NCBI RefSeq assembly: GCF_000004195.4
Contig: NC_030677.2
Coordinates: forward strand, 61,076,222 to 61,140,221
Length of the DNA stretch: 64,000 nt
Source: Xenopus tropicalis
Taxonomy: Eukaryota > Chordata > Amphibia > Anura > Pipidae
Reading direction: 5' to 3'
A program made the position numbers and the translations under genes. The stretch's first letter is position 1. Each line of letters starts with the position of its first letter. A model generated the notes under the pieces. That model saw nothing but the letters and a program-made list of their open reading frames with translations, did not search any database and was not told the DNA's origin. Positions 46,546-59,100 of the stretch are shown piece by piece.

Positions 46546-48204
46546 GTTAATTGTGTAATTTTCTCAGCTTTGTATCCAAATGGAAATATAAGGAGGTTGT
46601 AAGCTAACTACCTTACAAAGCAGTTGTCAATTCATTTTTAAAAAATGAATCAAATTACTTTAAAAGCCCACTGTATTTGTTATGTAATTGTTCTGGCTGT
46701 GCTTGTCTGAACTTGCTTTGGACTATGGAACCTAGAGCATTGTTGAAGGACTGGATAGGTCACATGCTATTTATGGCTTAAAACCAGACAGCTGCCCTAC
46801 TTTACAACTCCAGTACTGTTGTATGGAGGGTGCGCAAAGCTGCAAATGACATCATAATTTAGTTCCTCGAGGGGCTGCCCACTTTGCCTTGAGAATGGCC
46901 TAATGTTCATTTAATCTGCACCACTTATCTTCTAGCTGTGTATTAGGAGCCCTTCTGCAACTCTTCAGCAGTCTTAAACTTGCCCCCCCCAGTACATTAT
47001 ACACACACACACACACACACATTTATTTATTCTTTTGCACAATTACAGCCACACATAATACACTATATGCCACAGACTGCTGGCTACTGTGAGAAAGGAG
47101 GAAAGGCACTGCACAATCCAGCAGCAGTGCAGTAAACCCCTTAGTGCTGCCAGGACAGCTTTCTAATGAAGTGCTGGGGCCCATGTATCTTATATTTGTG
47201 GGGTCCCTGTCATGAAATACTGGGGCCACTGTGCCATGAAATGTTGGGATCACTATTATATAGTGCTGGGTCCCCTGTGTAATGCTTGGGTCATTATGTC
47301 ATTAAATTCTGGCATCTCTGTGGATTGCTAAGGTCACTGTTTAATAAAATCCTCGAAGTCTGAGACCACTGTTTAAATATGGGGCCACTGTAGTGGAGGG
47401 AACAGGAAGAAGTGTGGGAGTAAAAGACTGTGTCCATTCATTGGCTTATGTGACCTAACATGTATGTATACACCATAATTCGTAAGTCTCTATTTAGGAT
47501 CATACTACTAAAAAGTAGTAAAATATTTTTGAGCTTCTACAGCAGAAAAAAACCCATTGCGCTACAGAAATGTAGGTGGTATGATAGTGAGTCTGTGTCA
47601 CTGTCACCCAGCAGGTGAAGGATGCTAATTAGTTAGGAGTGGATTGATTCAAAATCCGCAAGCAGATCTGGGCAGAGAAGGTGAGCCACATGTGAGAGTT
47701 TGGGCAGTATGCATGTCATGTTTCAAGCAGGACAGCTACCCTTTGGTGATATAATAGTGCTAATTCCACACATATATGTGATATTTGGGATGAAAACTTA
47801 TCCAATGCTCTAGAAATTGTTGGAACTATAGCTGACTGGAGCCACCTCTGTCATAGATAATAAATTCCAAGATAGCTGGACCTGTAGCAAAAGTGCTCAG
47901 GAGAGAACCCTCTACATGTCTTTTTTTTTATAGAGCTTTCCTCACCCTTTTAATATATTAATATGGTCAAGTACAGTAGCTCATTGTTTTTGAGCTACTG
48001 TGTGGAGTTGGAAGTTTCTTATTGACCAGGGGTAATCAGTGATTCCCTAATTTTATAAAAGGGAGAGGAACCCAAAGTTCAGCCTATCTGGACTCCACTT
48101 CCTGCAGGAGGTTGATGGTGCTAAAGAGCCTGAGACAGAAGTCATCAGTACAAGATGATCTGGCAATATGTGTTAGCTCCTGTATAAGCTCACTCTAGGA
48201 CTAA
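46546..48204. other. Intergenic sequence between ndufc1 and noct
   Basis: No exon is recognised. A (CA)n tract lies at about 47001-47022. Several loose GGGGCCACTGT and GTGCTGGG repeats occur at 47160-47400. Human has ELF2 and MGARP in this gap; nothing resembling their coding exons was found here. Confidence 0.55.
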
Positions 48205-48478
48205 AGCTGGCCATACATGCACTGATAATGTTTCGTACGACATTCGGTGCGTGTATGACAAGTCAGCGAGTCGGAGGCTGCTGATATCGGTCGACTCGCC
48301 AATCGGCCAGGTTAAAAGATTTTGATCGGGCGCCATAGAAGGCGCCTGACCAAAATCTGCTGTCAGGGCTGAGTCAGCAGAAGGAGGTAGAAATCCTATT
48401 GTTTCTACCTCCTTATCTGCTGTTTCAGCCCTGAAGGTTAGTGGAGGATTTAAGATCGCACTGTGGCCACTTTAAGGG
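48205..48478. repeat. MITE related to the GGCCATACA family, with an inner hairpin
   Basis: GCTGGCCATACATGC at the left and a weak GTGGCCACTTTAAG at the right form the ends. At 48367-48432, GCAGAAGGAGGTAGAAA pairs with TTTCTACCTCCTTATCTGC, and a GGGCTGA...TCAGCCC stem closes outside it. Confidence 0.65.
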
Positions 48479-48612
48479 CTCTGGCACACGGGGGAGATTA
48501 GTCGCCCGCGACAAAACTCCCTGTTCGCGGGCGACTAATCTCCCCGAGTTGCCATGACCCGCCGGCGAACATGTACACGCGGGATGGCACACGCGGCGGC
48601 GCGATTTTGGGA
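48479..48612. repeat. Half copy of the GAGATTAGTCGCC-family MITE
   Basis: GGCTCTGGCACACGGGGGAG, CGCGGGCGACTAATCTCCCC and GGGATGGCACACGC are present; the mirror half is absent after about 48630. Confidence 0.8.
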
Positions 48613-49138
48613 AATCGCGCTGCCGGATTAGGGTAGCAAGTAGAGCAGTCTGAGGCTCTACTGAGGAAAGCAAACAGAGTTAGTACCCTAAGTAGTCCTC
48701 TAGAAACTGTGTTCTGGCTATTATGATAGACATCTGCATCTTGCATTTTTGCCTAACTACATTACCAATATTTTTTATTTTGAGCAGTCTACCCATTTTA
48801 CTTGGTTCATTTGTACACTTTTTAAACTGTTTCTTTAACCAATATAATCTTACAAAACTACATTTTATACTAATTTCTGAATGTGTGTAAGCTCTGAATT
48901 ATCATCCTGATAATTTTTGTACCATGGCAATCGTTTGTTTAATCGTTCTGACAGGTTTGAAACGTTCGGTCAGGTAACGATAAAATCTATGAATGTATTG
49001 TGTATGTGACAATATCCTTGGGAGACCTACAGTGCATTTCCAGGAAGTCACTTTTGTACAATTGTCTGCCAGTTATTTTATGTTCAGAACATACATCGAT
49101 TTGTTATTTTTAGTAGATTATTCTACAATTTCAGTCAG

Positions 49139-49700
49139 TTAGTTCTTGATTATTGCATTTAAACGTACAATCAATATCCGAATGTGTAGGGCCAGCTTTG
49201 TACTCTGGGGACTAGTCGTCTGCAGAAACATACACACAGAGAGGGCAAGCATTAAGTGATGAGATAACAGAAATAGAAGGAAGGTGTCCAGAAAGAACAA
49301 CAGTGGGCTGAGCACATAGCCCTGGGGCACCCCCCACAATAAGGGAAACAGGGGAAGAGGACAGTGGCATAACTTGGTTGCACCAGGCCCCCCTGCAAAA
49401 AAATCTTCTGATGGAAAAAAAGGTAGGCGAGGGGCTGCAATACAGCAGACCCTGCGGTCCAGGCCCCCCAGTCGTCTGCCGCCCCCAGCAACTGCTGGGT
49501 CTGCTGTATAGCTAGTTACACCACTGGAAGAGAACCATGTTAGGAAGAGCAACAGAAACTGAGGGGTATGAACTGAATCAGGATACAGCCTTACAGTAGA
49601 TGCTAAGAGAATAAGAAAAGAGAATTTCAAATGGAAGTGAAACTCAGTGCCCAAGATGATATGTGCAGGAGTAAGCGTCCGCTCCTCACAGACACACACA
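49139..49700 (-). mobile_element. LINE-like reverse transcriptase fragment split by a MITE
   Basis: The minus-strand frame ending at 49139 contains WGVPQGYVLSPLLF, close to the GVPQGSVLSPLLF block of non-LTR reverse transcriptases, followed by a degraded stretch. The frame is interrupted by a MITE (49366-49526). Only a short remnant remains and the clade (CR1, L2 or Rex1) is not assigned. Confidence 0.5.
49366..49526. repeat. MITE with CAGTGGCATAACT ends
   Basis: CAGTGGCATAACT on the left and AGTTACACCACTG on the right are imperfect inverted repeats. A similar unit (GCGCCACTA to TAGTTGCGCCACTG) lies at about 60866-60955. Confidence 0.7.
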
Positions 49701-50192
49701 GAAAGGTGATGTTATAATTGGGGGTTTAGCAACAATAAAAACAATAAAGCTGATCCTTCCGCTCCCATTCCCATTGTCTGACTAGCTATTGAAGCCACGC
49801 CCAGCTTATTAAAATAGCTCTAACCTTTCTCCCACTTATCTTTTAGCCAAGCCTTTGTGCGCATTGCACAGGGAAACCCAATGCCGGCCTCTACCATCAC
49901 TGAAAATACAGGGGGTGCAGCGGAATGTTGAGTTGAGTAAATGGAACTCCCAGTCAAACGCTGGCACTGAGAAACACCCCCGCATCACTTGTCGTCCTTC
50001 CCAAGGGCTGGCGTTGCTGATGTCACTGGTGCGCTGATGTAAGAGCCGGTATGAGAAGAGAAGTCCCACATCTGTAGGTCGCACGCTGACTTATTTCCAT
50101 CCCGGCACCTATACTGTGCTTATTATTGGTATTTAGTTCTCCCCCAAGAATAGTGACCCCTGGTACCCGCCCTCTCCCCAGCGCACCGCGTG

Positions 50193-53100
50193 ATGTATCA
50201 AAGCCCAGCAAGCAGGCTGTCTTCGGCGCTAAGAGACGTGCTAGCTCCGTGCGCTTCTTCTCTGCGCCAGCACTCGCCTGTCAGGAGGAGAGCCCTTCCG
50301 ACCCCAGGGCAGGGGTCCCTGTTTGGGCTCAGCTGCTGCCACAGTCTTGCCGGCTGGATCGGAGAAGCACCAGGAGTGGGACATAGCAGCTCCGCAGCAG
50401 CAGCAGCAGCACAAGCGAGTGCGACAACGGGGACAGTGGCTCGATCGGCCTCTAGGACTGGTGAGTAAGGAAACCCTGATGCTGGACCCTGACTTGCTGG
50501 AACAGACAGTGACACAGTCTAACCTGCTAGCTGGATTGTGGGTGCTTCCCTCTGCCTCAGGTTCCACATTGTCTGTGTGACTATCTAGCCGGCTAAAGAT
50601 ACATAGAGGCCGTTTGAGTGAGCCACATTCAAATAGAAAAATTGTTGGGGAGCACCACAAGCACGAAAAAAGTTCCTGGGGGTGCCAATAAGCGATAAGT
50701 GGCTGTCTGAAAGCCCATAAGTGGACTGGCAGCCTACAGAAGGCTCTGTTTGGAATTACACTAGATGGTTTTTATTCAACCAAAATTGGCTTCCTAACCA
50801 GACATTGAAAAATAAGCTGTTTTTAGGCCACTGGATAAAATATCAAAGGGGTTGATGATAACTGATCTTTCTACAGGGCCAGAACTAGGCGTAGGCAGAA
50901 GAGGCACCTGCTTAGGGCACAACGATGAGGGGGCACCAGGCAGGTAGGTACCTCTCCTACCTACCCCTAGCCTGCGCTCCCTCGCGGAAGCAATGACCCA
51001 CACACACGCGGTTCCCACATGAGGTTGCAGGGGCAAGGTGGCCGACCGGCTTGCCTACGGCACCCAGTCTTATTGCTCTGCACCTGTCTATTTAATCTAT
51101 ATATCTAGATTATTACACACAGAGAGACATAATATATTATTCAGCCAAATCAACTCTCTCTAGCTAGAGAGAGTTGTAGATATCTATCACTATTGCTAAA
51201 GTTATCTATAGCGGTAGCTAGAGATAGATATAGAGTGATTGATTGCTCTATGTATCTATCATCTAATGCATTTGGCATTTGAGTACAGTATGAAATGCTA
51301 GAGGTAATGAGGTAAAATGACCTTTGCTTGCATAGCAGCTGATTCATTAAGTCGAATGGGTGTGTTTGTGTGTGGCCCTTGGGCAATATAGCTGCATGTG
51401 GCTGGATGTCAGGTCTCCAGGTTATGTACAGAGACAGATAAAGGAGACAATGGGAACAGTGATAATCCAGTTTAGAATCATTCAAACAATGAACTCACAA
51501 AGTAGTTAGAGAAACAGTGGCTTCTGCTGTGTTGGTGTTGTTAGGGCTGCTCAGGTGTCAGTGAGTAGCCACATCTGGTAACTTTAAGCCGATTTTTTTT
51601 TAAAAGGGGAATTTTGCTCTGTGCTCTAGCGATGCAGCCCCCCTTTTCATTGGTTTTATTACTGTTATTATTTTATTTCAGAATGTAATTGCTATTGAAA
51701 GCAGTATCTGTTTGTTCTCTGCTTTTATCTGTGCTGCTGGTTCTGACCACATGTGCCATTTTAGCAGTGTCAATATTCAGCTCTCCTTCAGCCAAAATCT
51801 ATTTCCTATAATGCCTTGTAGATTTCCACCTGGAACACTTGTGCTGGAAATTTTCCAAGCATTGCTTCTGTCATGTCATTTTTGGGGGTTTAGTTCTTTA
51901 GATGTAAGTGTGCTGTGCCAATTGATGCAGGCCACTTTGGAAATATGGGAAATTTTCTTACCTGAATTTGTGATCATAAATAAGTCCTTTGGTGTTTCAA
52001 ATAAGCCCTTTAAGCCAATTCAAACAGGTGCTGGGTAAGGGCTGCAATATTACTTGTGCCATCACATCCCTACATTTCTGCACCCTGTGTACCTATGAGA
52101 TGGGGTTTACTCTGGATTTACTTTGCTCAGCCAGTTTAGTAAACCAGCCTGATCAGGCTGCACGAGAAGCTGTTGTTTTTAATTACATCACTGAAATGAA
52201 GGACACCATGTACTATAAGTGAAGTACTTGGTGTCACTAACGGTGAATCAGTTTACCTCGTCCCCACGTACAGTTCGTTCTCCTTTGTTTATGCTGAGCC
52301 CAATCCAACTGCTTACTCTCGTCAGTCAATACTACACAAAACTCCCTTTAACAAAGCACTGACAGATTCACTTACTAACTGAAAGTCGCTTATAACAATT
52401 CCCTATATTTTGTCACATTCCCACGCATTTGTGCTTGAGTGTTGGTGTGTGCGTAAGTCTAATAGCACCTCCGTCTTGCCTGAGACACTGCTGATTTCTT
52501 TGTGGATACATCGCTGGTGCCATTGCCTTAAATTAGGGGTTTTTATATTATTGCTGACCTTGGCAAATGACCTGTTGAACCTAATGCTATGAGTGAGATA
52601 GAATGGACATATCTGCTATCTTGTTACCACGGCTGATCCCTGCAACCAGATAGTGTTCTGAAACGGCAACAAGATCAATTGTAAAGATACACAGTTAATG
52701 TTTAGATGTGTATATCTTATCATGAGTGGAGATGGCCTCCAAGTAGCTATTCATAGTTATTGCCCCAGGGCTGAACATTTTGTATTTGTTAGACTAGGAA
52801 ATCAGCTGCTGCCAGGAAAGGGCTTCTCCCTAACGGCAGTGACACACGGGGAGATCAGTCGCCACGCGACAAATCTCCGTTGTCACGGGCGACTAATCTC
52901 CCGCAATGCCATCCCACCGGCTAGAATGTAAATTGCTGGTGGGATGGCATACGCGGCGCCGCGATTTGCTGAAGTTTTCTCTCAAGGCAACTTTGCAGAC
53001 TTAGGCAAATCTTGGCGCTGCTTATGCCATCCCACCAGCGATTTACATTCTAGCCAGTGGGTGGCATTGCGGGGAGATTATTCACCCGCGACTACAAACT

Positions 53101-56100
53101 AATCTCCCTGTGTGTCACTGCCCTAATGACTGCAGTGATCCAAATCATATACATGCCGCTGGCCTTATGGTGCTTACACTACCTCTGAATAAAATGGTAG
53201 TGATAAATTTAACCTGCAGGCACAGAAATTCTCATAGCTGAGCATTTTGATATCCAGCGAATCCACAAGATGCAGAGAATCAGCTCCCTGTTCTTTGTGC
53301 ACCAGTTGTATGGCCAGTTCACTCAAAGCGCAGGGGTTTGTTTTCCTGGCCATTAGAAATTTGGCAAACAATGTGTGTCCCTTGTTTTTATGTGCTTTAA
53401 CCAAAAGCAACTGCTTGATAAACAAAGATAGCAAATATTTGCCCACAGAGGCAGAATCATAGATAGTGTTTGGTTGGGCATTTTACACATTGGAAGAAAA
53501 GTCATTCTAAGCAACTTTCTAACATAAATTTGTTTTTAAAGTTATTTGTAAATGTATTTCTTTTGAAAGCAGTATCTATCAGACTGTTTATATTTTGTTT
53601 TACTCTGTAACAATGCAGCAGAAGCCAGCTGATTAACAGACCTAGAGGAGAACCAACTTCTACTATATTGATTCAAGAGTCAAAACCACCAGTGAGTGCA
53701 GGGAACAGAAAGCATTTTGACTTAGCCTTTCCTTCTCCTTGAAAGGAACAGTAACACGAAAAAATGAAAGTGTATAAAAGTAACTAAAATATAATGTGCT
53801 GCTGCCCTGCACTGGTAAAAGTTGTGTGTTTACTTCAGAAAGTCTACTATAATTTATATAAATAAGCTGCTATGTAGCCATGGAGGCAGCCATTCAAAGC
53901 AGAAAAGGCACAGGCACATAGCAGATAACAGATAAAACACTATTGTAGTCTACAGAACTTATCTGTTATCTGCAATGTAACCTGTGCCTTTTCTCCTTTT
54001 TTTTCAGCTTGAATGGCTGCCCCCATGGCTACACACCAGCTTATTTATATAAATTATAGTAGTGTTACTGTAGCAAACACACCAGCTCTTTAATTTTTTG
54101 GTGTTACTGTTCCTTTAAAGGGGTGGTTCACCTTTAAGTTCCCTTTTAGTATGTTACAGAATGGGCATTTCTAAGCAACATTTCAATAGGGGTCACTGAC
54201 CCCAGCAGTGAAAAAAACTGTGATGCTACAGTTTTATTGTTGTTGTTACTTTTTGTAACATTCTTTTCTATTCAGGCCCTCTCCTATACCAGTCTCTTAG
54301 CCAAACCACTCCCTGGTTGCCAAGGTAACTTGGACCCTAGCAATCAAATAGTTGAGCCCCCTTTAATAAAGGTATAGTTCTTTTTAAGTATTGGGTTTTG
54401 GCATGACCGTGATATTGGGATGGGAAATACATGCCTTTTCATTAAGCACAGATTGCAGGTCATATTGCAGGAATTTGGAAAGTTGCTTGTAATTAAAGGT
54501 TTTTTTTTGTATAATGAAAGAAGAGGTTGGTAGAAATCTATTTCTAGTCTAATTGTGACTGATGGCATTAGGCGTTACATATAGACCCCTAGCGTATCAG
54601 GCCAGCCTAGCTGTTGATTGGTTCCTACCCTACAGTGCATTGTGCTGAGTGCTGCTGGCTTCGTTGCACAGCCTGGGAAACAGGGTAGAAGGAAGATGAG
54701 CAGTACTAATGGGGTTTTTGGAGAACTATTTGATAAATCAGCCCAAAACACATTCTGTTTTAAGCACTGACACATTATTGTTTTTTTAAACAATATGTTT
54801 TTTTATTTTGAAACGTGTTGCTGGCATCAAATTCAAAATGAGCATATATTTTTCAGAAGACAATATATTTTCTTACTTTCAACTTTTGATATGTGGTCTT
54901 TGTACGATTTGCAATTTTATATAGGGTTAAATATTTTGCAAATCATCCCATTCTTTTTTATTTACATTTTATAGTGTCCCAACTTTTTGAAAATGGGGTT
55001 TTAGGATTGGGTTTGATAGGTAAGACTGATTCATTCATTTCTTTAAGTTTTCTGAGAATGAACGGTATATGGGAATGTATGTGCCCACTAATTATGTACT
55101 ATAAAGCACACATGCAAACTGCTCACAGCTGAAACTAACACCTAAAAGATGTAGCTGTGTAATTTACAAACCCTTATTTTCTAACTTGGGAATGTGAGAA
55201 CTGCCAGCACTTGTAGTTAGCGTGTAACCTTTTGTAAGTCAGACTGTACAATTAATAGGTACCATAACTTACTGGTGAGTATGAGGAATGTGACAAGTCA
55301 GCAGTTTGCTTGTTGTTTGTCATGTGGTTCCTTTGAACCCTGACTATTCTATATATACCCTGTAATTGTGTATGGCTTAACCTTGCTACCTTGCTGGTGC
55401 CAAGCTGCTCTTTGTGAACAATATATAAATGTTTTTGAAGGACTTTCTGGTGTTAGTGGCCATTTATAAAAGCAGCCAGTCTGGGGCAAGCTAAACAAGA
55501 GCTCCTCTTGCCTCGAAAGGAAATAGTGAGCTGTGAGTGAGTCAGTTTATTAGTAAATGTTAATGTATTCAGTTCTAATCTTAAGTGTTTGTTTGATATG
55601 AGTCACATATTAAGGGAAAAATCAACAAGAATTGTCATTTGCTTAAGTGCAAAGTTATTTTATCTACCTATTTTTTATTCTTTGGAATCACTTTATTAAT
55701 ATTCTAACCTGGCATGTTAGAGAGTTGTTGTTATGGACTGTACCTAGAGGTTTGTGACTATCTGTAAATGCACCATTATTCAGCACTGTGATTACAGATC
55801 TACATATATGTATATTTTTATTCATATAGAACTACTTATGTATGCAGCGCTGTATAGCAGATATGCTACAATATTTATTTTATCCAATATTTCAAGAACT
55901 AAAGGTAATCATACACAGGCCAATAAAAGTTGCCAATGTCAGCAGCTTATTGGACTGTGCCTGCGGCCTTCTGATGGGCTTACTCAATATATAGGGCAAA
56001 TGTCAGCCTGGCAGCTTTGATTTTTCCCTTTAGATTGAAAACCAGATCTACACATTGATGCCTTCCTCGATCCGATGGCCTGCATAGCTCTCATTTGGTG

Positions 56101-59100
56101 ATCTTTTAATGTATGGTCACCTTAAGAGCCGGAGAGAACCCATGTGGGCAAATTGCACTAATACATGACCAGTTGGTACATCATCAGCTGATGACCCAAT
56201 TTGCCAGATGTGAGCATTGGCTAGTCAAAACTACAATGGCACACAGTCCCGTGTAGCAAACTAGCCAATCTCCCATCGGCTGATCTGTTACATTACTTCA
56301 GACAGTCCATCTACACCTGTTCATCAACAATACGCCAACAATTGGTCATATCCTGAACCATGGGTGTGCGGTTAGCATAAGCATCCTTTGTTTTTTTATA
56401 TCGATATATTCACTGCCAGTCATGTTAGTAAATCCCACTGACTGATGAGACTTTCACATTATAATTCTTTACTTGCTACAAAGGTAACAGTTTGTCGCAT
56501 ATCTGATACTATTATGTAAAATCAGTTTCTGCTTGGCACACACTATGCAGAATGTGCAGTAATTCCAGTAGATGCCGCTGTCTACATTTTCATGCCCATC
56601 CTCCTCACGTGACCGTGAAGTTTCTGTTTCATGGCTATCCCCATTACCAGACAGCAGCGTTCAGTAGGCTGGCAGAATAATTGCTTTTCACAGGTGCGTA
56701 TTCCAGCACAAGCTCTGCCCAAGTGGGCAATATATCTTGGCATGTTGGCAGCCTGCATAGGGACCCCATGAGAGCCATGCTGGTGGGTGCGGCTGGTTTA
56801 TATGCGTGCTGCTCTTTCTTACGCCTGCAGTGGTTTCAGCAGACATAGTTAATAACCCTGTCCTTAACACCGAATCCAAGGGCAAGAGACAGGCAGCAAG
56901 GAGGGGCCCTGTGTTTTTATAAACCCAAACTAATCCAGAAGCAGAGTCCTTTAGATATATTTAGGTCACTGATGGGTCTCTCTTTTTACGTTTGCAGCAG
57001 CTATCTGTCCAGTGTTACAGGGTGTTGCAGTACAACAAACAGATCTTGTCCCAGGCATATATATAATTCTATAGTCTTTTTTTTATTTTTTTATATTCTA
57101 AGTATATTACTTCAACCCAGTATATAACTTCAACCCAGCTTTCCCTCTTAATGTTATGTCTGTTTCATTTAAAGGGGTCCTGTGCTGTGTCATTCCCCAG
57201 GCACATCTTCTGCTGGTTAGCTCTGGGTTTCTTGGGGAATTAAGGGGGATTGTGGAACATTTAGCTGTTTGCTCTCTGTGAGTAAAAGGGCTAAAGCCAA
57301 AGTCTTGCTAAATTGTACAAATGTCATTGTTATGAAGAACAGGCACTGATAGAACAGATGTTAGGGACTGGCAAGTTAAAAGTAAGTGCTGGTAGGTAGA
57401 TGTAATCTCTGCACATGTCAGTTTGGCTCTATTCTATGCTCCACACAGGTTTATTTCCTATGGGATGTAATAAATTGGGCCTCTCCATATCGGGAGATGT
57501 CTTCTCTCCCTGATTGTGATAGAGTCACGGCGTAACTGGCTGCTCTGCATGCTGTCTTTGTCACTTACACTGCTCTTTGCTGGCATTCTTTGGGCCAGAC
57601 ACACTATTCAGGCACTGAGTGCCTCTGCCAGGAAAATGTACAGCTCTCTAGCATTTACTATAGAGTTCTAGGTTTCTGTGCAAAGTCACCTTTGTAACTC
57701 ATGCAGTGATCTATAATTAAGCATGATGCTGCAAGTCAACAGGATATTTTATGGCTTCAAACAGACATGGGCTGATAATAGCTGCTGACTCTGCCCCTCC
57801 ACAGTGGGTTGACAGTCAATTAACCCTGTAAGTGGGCAAGCCAGTGGCATGCCTTAGTGGTCAGGTACCCAACAGCAAATTTAAAATCCAATCATTAAAA
57901 TATATGATATACAGATATCATCACAGAGTTCCTTATCAACTGCAAATAGCTTTTTAAATTTCTAGTATGTGATGCATTTTCCATAATCTGTGAATTTCCC
58001 CCTGATATATATTGGAAGTCACTGAAGTGTCCCCTGACCATATAGTCATGTAGACTTCATTTTAATCAAATAATTCACATTTTAAAAATGATTTTTTTAG
58101 TAGACTTAAAGTAAGGATATCCAGATTAAAGAAATACCCCAGGTCCTGAGCATTCTGTATAACAGGTCCCATACCTGTACACACAATTCTGAGTATACCA
58201 TTATTATACCATTTACAAGGATATATTTTACTGCTTTTTTCATAACAGTTGTGCATTATATATGTTCACTGTTTACTGGGAATAACCAAGGAATTGTATG
58301 TGTATTTTCTACTCTCTTATGTTAGAAATAAACCAGAACCAGAACTGGACTGGCACCTGTTATGGCAAATGCTGTAAGATGCCATAGACAGTCACTATTT
58401 AGTGGGTTGATGGGGCTGTTTGGGCCCCTGTGTAACTGAAATGCAAGGACCTATTTTGAATCCCAGTCAGGACTTGACCATCACTAACCTGCCCAGTCAA
58501 CTTTAGCAACACACATCACAATATTCTAAACTACACCGACATGTCCCCTTTAATAAATACAGTAGATAGGTGTCATATTATGCCACCTTTGTAGCACAGA
58601 ACTAAAATGGAGCTAGCACTCTAAACCCCTACACACCATAGATAACCAAGCTGCTATAATAATTAGTGTGTGAGCACGCACTGGGGGCAGGAAGTCTCTG
58701 TCCTTTGAGGTTTGTACATTGAGTCTGGCGGAAGCAGCATATACAGGAATTTATGATGAAATAAACTGCAGGGGAGGGGAAAGTGGCACTAGTAAAATGT
58801 TACTGCTGGGGGTTGGGGAAGACAAGTTGCTGTCAATAAATATTTAGTTTGGAGATGTTAGACATATAAATATACACTAAGTAATTATTTCTTTTTCTTA
58901 TTCCTTTAACATTTGAATGCTGCTTGGGCAATGTATGGTCAATAAACTTCAGAATTAGATGTGTGTGAATATAAGTTGCCTTTGACATCTTCTTCCACAT
59001 TAATATTGTGTAATGACAGCAGTATGAAGTATGTGCGGTATTTACATTCTGAGATGTCCTCAGCAGTTCTGTGCCCTTGACTGTGGTGTGACGTGGCTTG

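Noticed and set aside
50190..50192. noct start one codon upstream
   Set aside because: The codon is GTG; the ATG at 50193 fits the family start.
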